From Rugalucina vietnamica (taxonomy: Eukaryota > Mollusca > Bivalvia > Lucinida > Lucinidae), in contig OZ024880.1 of NCBI GenBank assembly GCA_964017185.1, positions 44,715,071 to 44,779,070 on the forward strand: a stretch of DNA of 64,000 bases, read 5' to 3'. How positions within the stretch are numbered: the first letter of the stretch is position 1; the number at the start of each line of letters is the position of its first letter. A program made the position numbers and the translations under genes. Under the pieces are notes generated by a model that searched no databases, was not told where the DNA came from, and saw nothing but the letters and a program-made list of their open reading frames with translations. Positions 1 to 9,475 of this stretch are shown piece after piece.

Positions 1-150
1 CTTGTTTGAATTTCAGCTGAGCGGCTATAAGCTCTTGTATATCTCTTATAGCCTTTTTAATTTTTTCTTTATATGCCCCGTCTAACATTATCATGTTATT
101 TAGTTTAAATATCCCTGGCCCTCGTTTTATTTCGTTTATTTTCAAATATA
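1..150 (-). mobile_element. L1-like LINE, linker after endonuclease domain (runs off window)
   Basis: Read on the minus strand this stretch encodes KRGPGIFKLNN followed by an amphipathic helix. That is the usual linker between the endonuclease and reverse transcriptase of L1-type LINEs. It continues the endonuclease fragment at 1287-2095; the two are separated by the element at 151-1286. The reverse transcriptase would lie beyond the left edge of the window. There is a frame change near the junction, so the copy is probably dead. Confidence 0.7.
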
Positions 151-1286
151 CTCAGTATAAAGAGAAACGCAAAGTTTTGATTTTTATTTTTTCGCATTAG
201 TATAATATATTTTCAAAGTCTAAGTGGTTCTGAGGATTTGCCATTCATATGAGAGTTTCACAACTGAGTTTCGTTGCGATTTGAAAGCGGCCGTAATTGT
301 TAGGTGAAAACTTGTGAAATCAACATTTTGTTCTAAAAAACACAATTGAGAGAATAATTAAATAAAATTTTGCTTCGAGTATGATCAATGTGGTCCAGCA
401 AATCATAAAACACAAAATTAATTGAATTTCATTAAAAGAAAAATTTTGCTGTGATTTTTAAAAATGCGTTTTATGAAAAGTAACAATCTCTTTCGAAATT
501 CGGCATTTTGGTCTCCTTTTCGGTAAATGATGTCCCTATTTCGATTAAATAATGTTAGTTCACATAAATGTGACCCTCTTAAAGCTTACCCTCAGATAAA
601 ATTTCTGGTCGTTTTCCAGAACTTTTGGTTCATTGAAAACAGTTTCTCTTGGTGATAAAATCAAGGTTAAGACAAGGATTTAGAATTTGATAGCATGAAA
701 CTTTACTACAATTTAACGTAATTTGCAATTTGCTAGTCCCGCGAATTCTATTTTTAGACGTTTTTCAAATTTTGCCAATTTTGGTCAAAATGTAAGGTGC
801 GTTACATTTTATGAACAGTATACAGCTGTGTTTTAGACAGTATTATGCTTCTGAAAGAAGTGTTTACTCTTATCACTTGCAGCCAAGCCCAATTTTTACT
901 TATGACACAAATTTTTAAGTGTGCCAGATTGACCATCGTTTTGAGCATTTTGGCCACTTATTCATGTTGTTGACTATAACAGCCAAAGATAGCCATAGTG
1001 ACTCACAAACTCAATTCTGATTTATGAAAGGCAATCATAAACTGATGAATTATCGTTGTAAGGCAAAAAAGTGAACAGAAGAGGTTTTTAAAGTGGTAAA
1101 AAAGAGTATCCATCACCAAAAATTCTTGCCAAAAAACAAAATGTTTCCGTGTTCGAAAAAATATGGAATTCAGTCTGCCGGTAGGAGACATGTCATTCTT
1201 TGTTTTCTGTAAATTTGAAACAGTTATCTTTAAATTTTACAAGTTATGATAGAAAATATACCTTTTGCGTTTCTTTATGTACTGAG
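151..1286. mobile_element. TA-flanked DNA transposon, non-autonomous (1.1 kb)
   Basis: The ends are imperfect inverted repeats starting CTCAGTA and continuing AAAGAGAAACGCAAA (left 151-173, right 1264-1286). TA (or TATA) flanks both sides (149-150 and 1287-1288). The insertion splits a LINE reading frame; removing it with one TA restores a continuous frame through the join. The interior is AT-rich and shows no transposase. The TA duplication fits the Tc1/mariner superfamily, but assignment rests on ends only. Confidence 0.75.
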
Positions 1287-1617
1287 TATATATTAAAACT
1301 ACAGTGTGGTCTGATTTAACACTGTTCTTTATCTCAGCTTTATCCACTGTGCTCATCATATGTTTTTTAAGTAAAAAATAATCTGATCTGCAAAATATTT
1401 TTGGACGTGTGTTCGAATGCCAAGTAAAAGCTTTTTTATCCTGATTGAAAGCTCTCCACACGTCTACTAAATCAAATGTATCCATTATTTCTTTCAATTT
1501 GGTCCTACTGCGAGGATGAGTATTTTTGTTTCCTCCACTTTTGTCCACTTCAGGGTTTAAAACTATATTAAAATCGCCTCCAAAAATGCAGTTGTCGTTA
1601 TCATTACAAAATGTTTC

Positions 1618-1619
1618 TT

Positions 1620-1666
<47 letters not shown>

Positions 1667-1667
1667 A
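1618..1667 (-). repeat. poly-A tract inside LINE (poly-T on plus)
   Basis: About 45 T on the plus strand, preceded by TTTCTTTC, interrupt the LINE frame between VNIYGPNKEDITFF and GGDFN. The 7-mer AAAATGT occurs on both sides, which would fit a target-site duplication around a tail-only insertion. Confidence 0.6.
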
Positions 1668-1861
1668 AAAAATGTGATATCTTCTTTGTTCGGTCCATAA
1701 ATGTTAACTAAAGTCAGTTCTTATTTTGTTTATCTCAATGTCTAAAGCAAGCATGCGTCCTTCAATTATTTCTTTTATGCTTACAACATTAATATTTAAA
1801 GTTTTGTTAAAGAGAAAACCCACACCCATACTTCTTGAATTATTACCGCTAAACTACATAT

Positions 1862-1870
1862 CCCCCCCCC

Positions 1871-1925
<55 letters not shown>
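1862..1925 (+). repeat. poly-A insertion with 12-13 bp direct repeats
   Basis: A run of C then about 52 A is bracketed by ACTACATATCCCC (ending near 1866, and again at 1923-1935). Removing the tract and one repeat gives an uninterrupted LINE segment. This looks like a target-primed insertion of almost nothing but tail. Confidence 0.65.
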
Positions 1926-2095
1926 TACATATCCCCATCCCAATCTTTTGCCCATATGTCTTTACATGCGTTTGTATAATGTGCTTCTTGTATAAAGCAT
2001 ATATCAACGTTTTTGTCTTTGAACCATTGAAAAATTGTTCGTCGTTTTTCCTTATTTCCTAGCCCTTTAACGTTGAGTGAACATAGTTTAACCAT

Positions 2096-2807
2096 TGTTT
2101 TAAATATAGAAGTGTATAACATTTCTGTCGAAGCATGAAAATATAAAGATGTCGCCAAATAAGCAAGAAAACATAATAAGCAATGGGTGGCATCTCGATA
2201 GGCAGTGCCATTTTGCCTACTTTTCAAAATAAGTTTGAAGTCAAAATAAATGTATGGAGGAAGGTGTTGAACATTTCCGCAGTCCCGTCGGAGTCATCGC
2301 ATGTCGCACTTTTTCAAGCCTATAGTGTATAATAATATTTCACGTGAAAGCTTTGCATCTTCCATTTTAAAAGCACATATATTTGTGCAGTCGTTATACT
2401 GCTATAATTCTTGTTGGGACATAAATTGCTAAATGCTCAACCCTACTCCCATAAGTTGGCTTACACATATGGCTCGCGACTTAGTCTCAGAGGTATACTT
2501 GATAAGCGATCGCTGCTCAACACGTCGCATTTCACTAATACCTCAAATACCATTATATGTGTGTGAGTCCAAGCCGCTTCCCTTCACCCGCTGTATATTA
2601 TATGTCAATATCATGAGGGGGAGGGGGGGGGGCAACTCAAGCCTCACCCAACAACCTCGCTGAGACGCAGTTGCCAAATTACCATCGTCAGAAAAAAAAA
2701 ACATTCCCACATATACAATAAACAGAAATATGCATAATCTTTTGAAAAGGGTATCAATATTTTCGATATACAACCCGGTGCTTACGTAAATTTTTGTCAC
2801 ACATCAC
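2096..2807. other. No gene seen
   Basis: This contains the probable 5' flank of the LINE and unremarkable AT-rich DNA with a short G-run near 2620. Short open frames here lack any recognisable motif. Confidence 0.4.
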
Positions 2808-3082
2808 GATAACATGTCCGTGCAATGTATACCCCATGTACTCCACTTTTATATAGCAAAACTGGGGTACGCAGGGGTACAGCTATTTCTCGCATTCCTG
2901 CCCCCAAACACAGACCATGGGTACCCGTTAGAACCGCCTCGTCGAGGCGGCCCTTACCCGCACCCACAATCAATGTTCCGAGCAAAAATACTGAAAATAT
3001 CAATTTTTTTTCCCAATGAAATTTTCAATTTTTATTGTTGAAAAAAAAATCTCTGTATTTTGCACGGGTATGTTTGCATAAT
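2808..3082 (+). repeat. R1 hairpin MITE, copy 1
   Basis: R1 elements are about 270 bp. They begin GAAAACATGTCCGTGTAATG and end with an imperfect inverted copy of that sequence. Inside are a small hairpin (ACCCCACTTTTATATAGCAAAACTGGGGT region) and a large palindrome centred on GAACCGCCTCG/CGAGGCGG. Eight other full or partial copies lie in this window. No coding capacity. Confidence 0.8.
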
Positions 3083-3147
3083 GCTACAAAACATAGACAA
3101 ATTCTAAGACATGACTATGACAGGTCGAGGAACGCCTTAATCTGTCA

Positions 3148-3378
3148 GTTTAAGAAATTCGATTTCGCTTTAAAACCGCGAATTTCGCAGTATTATCAAG
3201 ATCGCCTAAGTTTTATGAATGTTTAAATGTGTCAAACATTTTTGGGACACTATCAGTTTAAGAAACTCGATTTCGCATTAAAACCGTGAATCTCGCAGTA
3301 TTAGAAAGCATCTAGTGTTATAATCGCCTAAGTTTTATTAATGTTTAACTGTGCAAAACAGTTTTGGGACACTATCAG
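3148..3378 (+). repeat. Tandem duplication, 2 units of about 105-125 bp
   Basis: Two diverged head-to-tail units start CAGTTTAAGAAA (3148 and 3254) and end TTTTGGGACACTATCAG. They lie between two R1 copies. No function seen. Confidence 0.7.
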
Positions 3379-3496
3379 TGCATGAGACCTTACACATTCG
3401 CCCGTCCCCCGATCTGTCAAAGCCCGGCGTAATACAATATCCAACTTTGTTCTGCTGACAAAAATGTGTTGAGTTAATATGATTTTTTGTCATCAT

Positions 3497-3774
3497 CAAG
3501 AAGACAAGTCCGTGTAATAAAATACCCCATACACCCCATCTCCATAAAGTAAAACTGGGGTACACAGGGGTATGCCATTTTCTTGTTTTACCTCCAAAAC
3601 ACAGACTGCAGGTACACGTTTGAACGTCTCGCCGAGGCGGTTATAACGTGCGCCCGCAATCAACGTCACGATTAAACAAAAGTATCAAAAATATCAACAG
3701 TTTTCAAAAGAAAGTTTTCAATTTTCACTGTTCAAGAAAAAGCTTGTATATTGCACGGGCAAGTCTTCGTAATG
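3497..3774 (+). repeat. R1 hairpin MITE, copy 2
   Basis: Same design as copy 1: the AAGTCCGTGTAAT end, small hairpin, GTCTCGCCGAGGCGG palindrome and the TGCACGGGCAAGTCTTCGTAAT end. It is more diverged than the copies at 28.6 and 34.3 kb. Confidence 0.75.
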
Positions 3775-3800
3775 CACACCGACAAAGCCAGCCCACTGAT

Positions 3801-4822
3801 ATATACTACTCAAACTTTGATAAGCATCAAAAGTTTATTTTTGATTACAGGACATATTGGTAATCTTACACACGAAATTTTGCTACAGATTTATAGCAGC
3901 ACCATCACCGTGCAAATATTCCATCATTTTTTCGTGTTGCCTGCGAGCCCTTCTCGCAGACTTGCAGGAACAATGGAAACCCCCTGGAACTGAAGTTGTC
4001 ACTGCTGCCTACCCTATCCAATTCTGTCATTCATCCCCTCTTACTGGTTCATTCAACTGCAAAACTGTTTTGATAATCGAAATGTCGATACTTTTGTGTC
4101 TAAAAAGCACTTTTGGAAAATTTCAGAAATCTGTGATTTTTGGTTAAAAACACGATTTTTTACCAAAAAAATTTTTTTTCGCTTAAAATGTTGTCCTTTG
4201 CATGGCAAGCATGAAACTGAAAACCGTTTTCGAATACGCACTCTGGTTAGCTCAAACCAGCGTTTTTAAAATTTGTTGTCAGATGTTTTAATCACATAAT
4301 GCAAATTTCCATTAAGAAAACGTTCAGTCCAATGACAAATGTTTTAAAACGCTGTAAAATCTAAACCGATGCCCATAGCTCAAATCGGTTTTCTGTTCCA
4401 TACTCGCAGCCTAAAGGGCAACGTTTTAAGCGAAAAAAAATTTTTTTGGTAAAAAATCGTGTTTTTAACCAAAAATCACAGATTTTTTAAATTTTCCAAA
4501 AGTGCATTTTAGACACAAAAGTATCGACATTTTGATTATCAAAACAGTTTTGCAGTTGAATGAACCAGTAAGAAGGGGTAAATGACAGAATTGGATAGGG
4601 TAGGAAACAGTCAATGAACAATGGCAACTTTAATTTCAGGGGGTTTCCATCGTTTCTGCAAGTCTGCGAAAAACGCTTGCAGGCAACGCGAAAGAAAGAT
4701 GGAATGTTTGCACAGTGATGGTTCTGCTTCATATCTATAGCAAAATTTCGGGTGTTAGATTACAAGTATGTCCTGTGAACAAAAATAAAGTTTTGATGCT
4801 TATCAAACTTTGAGTAGTATAT
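3801..4822. mobile_element. Fold-back element with arms of about 440 bp
   Basis: The left arm (3801-4245) and right arm (4385-4822) are near-perfect inverted copies, separated by a spacer of about 140 bp. The ends read ATATACTACTCAAACTTTG. No open frame spans it. No clear target duplication was found. It would extrude as a very large hairpin. Confidence 0.8.
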
Positions 4823-5460
4823 TTGCTTATCATTGACAAAAGACTGTACTCTTAAGTATGAGGACATTCAACTATGGTCTCTGCGTTGCAACTAACTGGC
4901 TTGAACCTGAATTGTGCATGCTTTACAAGACAATTCGTCTGTTTGGTGTTTGACCTGGCCGGTCGAATTGCACAAATCAAATATGCATAAAAGCGTCTTA
5001 CAGGTGAAAACCGTTTGCACATACATGTGCATGTATGTCACACAAAACAACATCAAGAAGAGATCGACGGTTGTTTACTTTTAAAGTCGCCTCTATGTTT
5101 TCCGATCTGTTTTAACACAAAAAGGTCTGTGAACAATATATTTGAAATTGCGTTGGCATTGTAATATTTTTTTCTATGATATACAGATAAACAAGAAACA
5201 AAAGAATCTCAGTAGTGACTGAGTACATGTAAAAAGTGTTTTATATATGGCGAGCAAACTTGGTTCTAAAATCTTCTAATAACTGCTGGACTGATTTTAT
5301 TCCTCCAATATTGGCGTATGGACAATATATTTACGCAATCTGCAGGTCGTCGTGACGTACATATTGAAAACACGCTGGTCAAATGTACCGTTTCCAAGTT
5401 TACGCGTCTAATTCGCTCCTTTAGTATTATAGATTCTGCATCTGTTGTACTCGTCAAATT
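4823..5460. other. No gene seen
   Basis: AT-rich sequence without recognisable repeat or exon. Confidence 0.4.
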
Positions 5461-5697
5461 TGAGCCGCCTCGTGGGAAAACCAACGTTGAGGTTTCCGAA
5501 CAGGTCCGACACAAACCGGACTGCACAGTAAAAGAAGACAGCTAGAAGCATGGAATTTCGTATTTAGGAAGTAGAGGGATTGTACTATCCATGTAGCGAA
5601 AACACAGACGCTGATCAGCTTCGCGTTTACCGCGAAGCTGATCTGCGTCTTTGTTTTCGCATATGCAGATTGTTGGTTTTCTCATGAGGCGGCTCAT
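5461..5697 (+). repeat. R2 hairpin MITE, copy 1 (complete)
   Basis: R2 elements are about 240 bp with terminal inverted repeats starting TGAGCCGCCTC and ending GAGGCGGCTCA. An internal perfect-stem palindrome is built on GCGAAAACAAAGGCGCTGAT and its complement, and a conserved GGTCCGACACAAACCGG block lies in the left half. No coding capacity. Nine more copies or pieces occur in the window. Confidence 0.85.
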
Positions 5698-6302
5698 TTG
5701 GTTTTCGATGATGCTAGCCATGGGCTACCTTATTAGGAAGGAGTTTGTCTACTTACTTTTCATGCGTGGTGTCGAATTGATTGTGGTGTGTTTTGTGCTG
5801 CTCGTTCTTTCCTACCTCTAGTCCGGTTGGGATTTGAAGTTTAATTGTATAGGCAACTGGACCTTACATTCTTACTTAAAGAACGAGTATTAGAATGATG
5901 TGCATATTTATTATCATATTTTGCAAAATGTTTGCAATTAAGGGCAATACAGAATTGAATATTTAATAATGATTCTTCGTTTCATCATATTGTCGTAATA
6001 AACTTACGACTCGCATTAGTTCTAGATTGTTTTACATGGTTTTCTCATAGCTTTTGACATGTTTTGATATTAAACTTTAGACATCGTACGAGGAGCCGTG
6101 AAATGAATAAAACAATAATTCTGAAAAGCAAATAAATAAATTGCCATTGATATGCAAATCATACACAATGTGTCATTTTTGCTGCATTATCCTGTATTTG
6201 TGAGTGATGAAATGACCAAGCTAGCCAACTTCATCATGAAAAGTTGTTTTGGTTTAATATAAGACCGGTTTCACGTATTTTGAAACACTTGTACAACATC
6301 CT
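5698..6302. other. No gene seen
   Basis: AT-rich DNA without recognisable feature. Confidence 0.4.
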
Positions 6303-7253
6303 TTAAGGATGTTCGCTGCCAATGAAAAAGTATTCAAACTTTTTTCTAACCACTCTTTTTCGATTCCAAAATACAACACAAGACATTTGAAAACACAATA
6401 AATATAGGGTAGTGTGCATTTTTTCAAGCTACAGGCCTCTGAATGAGACCTCTGAGCACCATGTTTTAAATTTGGTAAAATTAATTTAATTTTTAATTCT
6501 TTGAAACATACCTGTCTTGAACAAACATACACCTAGAATGCTTGCAAAAGTCATAATATTTACGTAACACATACTATTTTGGACCAAAAGCATAGAAAAA
6601 TTTGCAACTTAGAGTGGATGACAAAATTTTACGATTCCTTTTTTCAACCCTACCCCCATACTTGAAAAGTTGGAAAAAATCAATATTTTGAAATGTGCAA
6701 AATTCATATTTGTTGATTCAAACTTTTTCTTGTATTTTCACATAACATAGAACTTGGTAATATTGTTCGAATAAAAGAAAGAAATATATAGGGTAGTAAG
6801 CATATAAGAGAGAAACAACAACTTGAAAATTGCCATTTTCAGCCTTTCTTCGGCTGTTTTGTTTCTAAAGGCCCATTTCATAAAACCACTTAAAATTTTA
6901 AAACCAGCAGACTAAAGACACAAAGACTGACTTAGAAGACCATGTACACATATACTGCTGCTAAAATAAACATCGAGCTAGTGCAATTAGTTTTAAGATG
7001 TGTAATATTCAAGTTTAATCTATCCTACCCCCTAAATTTTACTGACAACTAAAATTTTCTGAAAAGTTGCAGAAAATGGGGTGAAAAGTGAAGTTTCTTA
7101 GATTGACATTTTTTATGGCTCATTCAATGCATATCATCAATATGTATCCAAATATAAAATATTAGGAAAATATCTGCAACCGTTTACGAGATATTCAAGA
7201 AAAGAAAAACCGGAAGTTCCGAAATGTCAAATGTTAGCAGCGAACATCCTTAA
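6303..7253. mobile_element. TTAA-flanked DNA transposon, non-autonomous (943 bp)
   Basis: Terminal inverted repeats GGATGTTCGCTGC (6307-6319 and 7237-7249) are directly bounded by TTAA on both sides (6303-6306 and 7250-7253). A TTAA target duplication is typical of piggyBac and Kolobok elements. The interior is AT-rich and encodes no transposase. Confidence 0.8.
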
Positions 7254-7420
7254 ATGTGTGAATCACAATGACGTCACCAATGTAGCTTACTTGCAGTTTA
7301 AACCTGCGAGCACTTGAAACATAAGCATTTCAAAGATCATCGGAGAATTACATTCTCTAACCGGCATGTGTAGGCATTCGTGGCATTGTCACTGATGTCA
7401 TGGGTTACAAAAACCGACCT

Positions 7421-7645
7421 GCAGAAACTGAGGGACAGGTTAGGCACATGTAAAATCGATTTAAGCCCCCAGTAATTTTATATTACTGATCGTTCCAAGG
7501 CGATACCTCTGTTCTGGTTTCATTTGTTTTATGTTTTTGAGTCGAATTTTCGTGCTGTTTGAACCTTATGTACGTTTTCATATTTTTATTTAAATTTGGG
7601 TTCCCGAGTGGCCGCCTTTTCTTGATCATTGCCTAATTGTACCAT
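7421..7645 (+). repeat. R11 element, half copy
   Basis: Matches the left arm of the full R11 palindrome at 24281-25239: a block around CAGTAATTTTATATTACTG, the GATCGTTCCAAGGCGATAC block and the end of the arm. The opposite arm is missing. Confidence 0.65.
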
Positions 7646-8018
7646 TTTATGCCACTTTTTGCAATGTTTGTACAAAGGTGTTTGTACAAACGATCGGCGT
7701 TACTTTTTCTTGTTCCCCTTTTATAGATGCTTAATGCAGTTTTTGGATTTCCGTATAACTGACAGGATGTGTTTTAATGTTTGGACTATTGATTTACAAA
7801 ATTTGGAAGCGGTTTTTGATGTGTATTAATTATGCATTTCCTAAAGTGATATATACACATTTTAAGAGCTCTGATTTGTAATACTCTTATGGATCTTGAT
7901 TTCCATAATCCGACTTTTTTATTCATTATTGGCAAACCACAGCATATATGATTTGACTTGACGCCTCCCTTTTCACTGAAATGTTTCGACCTAGGACTTG
8001 TTAGATTACGAAAACATA

Positions 8019-8255
8019 TGAGCCTCGACGCGAGAAAACCGGTCTTCGGGGTTTCCGACCAGGTCCGACACAAACCGGCCTGTACAAGCTCAGAAAAGAG
8101 CTAGAAGCTTGAAATTTCGGATTTAAGTAGAAGAGGAATTGTACTATCAGAGTAGCGAAAACAAAGGCGCTGATCAGCTTCGCGGTTACCGCGAAGCTGA
8201 TCTGCGCCTTTGTTTTCGCCTAGGCAAAAATCCGGTTTTCTCACGATGCGGCTCA
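8019..8255 (+). repeat. R2 hairpin MITE, copy 2 (complete)
   Basis: Begins TGAGCCTCGACGCGAGAAAA, contains the GCGAAAACAAAGGCGCTGAT palindrome and ends ACGATGCGGCTCA. Structure as copy 1. Confidence 0.85.
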
Positions 8256-8467
8256 ATTATTTCATCAATATAGTGCAGATCATATTTTTCTTTTGATCCT
8301 TTGAGATCAGCGAGGGTATTCTGAGGAATCAGAAATTCATTGTCGGTTTAGATTCATTTTCTAACCAAAGTTTCATATATTTGGCTCTGTTTATATAATA
8401 TTAGTCGTTGTATGAAAGTTGCAAAATTACAGTATTTCTCTTTTGCTCCATTTTTGCCAAATCTAAA

Positions 8468-8511
8468 GGGTCAGTGAAGAGGCTTAAGTAGCCGAAACCG
8501 CGGTATGACCC
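8468..8511 (+). ncRNA. Hammerhead-ribozyme-like motif, unit 1
   Basis: Stem I is GGGTCA pairing with TGACCC. The core reads GTGAAGA (consensus CUGANGA, so the first C is changed), stem II GGCT/AGCC, then GAAA, a very short stem III ACC/GGT, and predicted cleavage after A8505. The core C-to-G change probably kills this copy. Confidence 0.55.
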
Positions 8512-8832
8512 ATATCTATTCTCATAATATGCTCACTGCTCTTAAAGGCTCTCAGTTTTATTTTTATTTGCTATTATTGCGACTGATGTTGTGCCTCGTG
8601 GCGGCCCTAACAAGTCTCCCATTATCCATATAGTGCAGATTATATTTTTCTTTTGTTCCTTTGAGATCAGCGAGGGTATTCTATTCTGAGGAATCAGAAA
8701 TTCATCATTGGTTTAGATTCATTTTCAAACCAACGTTTCATATATTTGGCTCTGTTTAGATTATACTAGTCCTTGCATCGACTATCTCGTTGAAAATTGC
8801 AAAATTACAGTATTTTTTTTGCCAAGTCTAAA

Positions 8833-8876
8833 GGGTCACTGAAGAGGCTTTAGTAGCCGAAACCGCGGCATGACCC
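8833..8876 (+). ncRNA. Hammerhead-ribozyme-like motif, unit 2
   Basis: Stem I GGGTCA/TGACCC, intact core CTGAAGA, stem II GGCT/AGCC, GAAA, short stem III. The U that should pair with the last core A is C here, so this copy is weakened at a different place from unit 1. A consensus of the two units would satisfy the hammerhead rules. Confidence 0.55.
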
Positions 8877-8936
8877 ATCTCTTTTCTCATTAATATGCTC
8901 ACTGCTCTTTAAGGATTCCACTTTTATTTTTATTCA

Positions 8937-9475
8937 TGAAACAATGATTTGAAATTCTACAATGGGACAGCTTAAAATGCAAAGTTTGCAAAGATGGCTT
9001 AACGTAATGCAATCGACGTATGCAAACCGGCTTAACGGGTGCATGCTGGTAACAACTTCGCATTGAATCTGCTTAATATGGCCCGTTTGATGACAATTTG
9101 AATTAATTCACTTTTGTATGCCTAGGTGGATTAATAAAATCTACAAATCGTAAAATTGATAACATTGCTCATTACACCTTTAATAACAACTGCAATAACA
9201 CCAACTGAAGCGATTTTAGATTGCATGATATCAGCATGAAACTTGTGAACGACACTTTATTGCTTTTCAATTATTCAAACCGTACATGTTATTATATTGC
9301 AAAATCTAAAAAAGCTCGTTTGAAGTTTGAAAAAAAAAATGTTTTAATCGCATGACCAAAGTGTTGTTCTTTTTCTGTTTTTCTTAATTTCAGTCTCCAA
9401 ACAAATGTGTATAAGTGGTTATCACTGATAAGAGCTTCCTGTTGTAATACTACATGTATGGTGCTTCTGTTTGTT
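8937..9475. other. No gene seen
   Basis: AT-rich stretch between the retrozyme-like pair and the Helentron-like element; nothing recognised. Confidence 0.4.

Larger units (their letters stand above)
1287..2095 (-). mobile_element. L1-like LINE endonuclease domain, broken
   Basis: Minus-strand AP-endonuclease domain of a non-LTR retrotransposon, starting at the ATG at 2093-2095. Motifs in order: SLNVKGLGN with the active-site Asn, FIQEAHY, the GVGFLFNK strand, LTLVNIYGPN, GGDFN, CRSDYFLL and SDHTVVLI near 1310. This is the L1/Tx1 type of endonuclease. At least one frame change lies near 1700, and two homopolymer insertions interrupt it (see 1618-1667 and 1862-1925). An element at 151-1286 separates it from its continuation at 1-150. 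Known family role: nicks target DNA to prime reverse transcription. Confidence 0.85.
8264..8936 (+). mobile_element. Retrozyme-like tandem pair of 365-bp units
   Basis: Two head-to-tail units (8264-8570 and 8625-8936) share a diverged sequence that includes ATAGTGCAGATYATATTTTT and, near the end of each, a hammerhead-ribozyme-like core. The equivalent predicted cleavage points are 365 nt apart. Metazoan retrozymes, abundant in molluscs, are small non-autonomous retroelements in tandem copies, each with a type I hammerhead, that yield circular RNAs. The identification is by architecture and motif; no protein is encoded. Confidence 0.6.
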
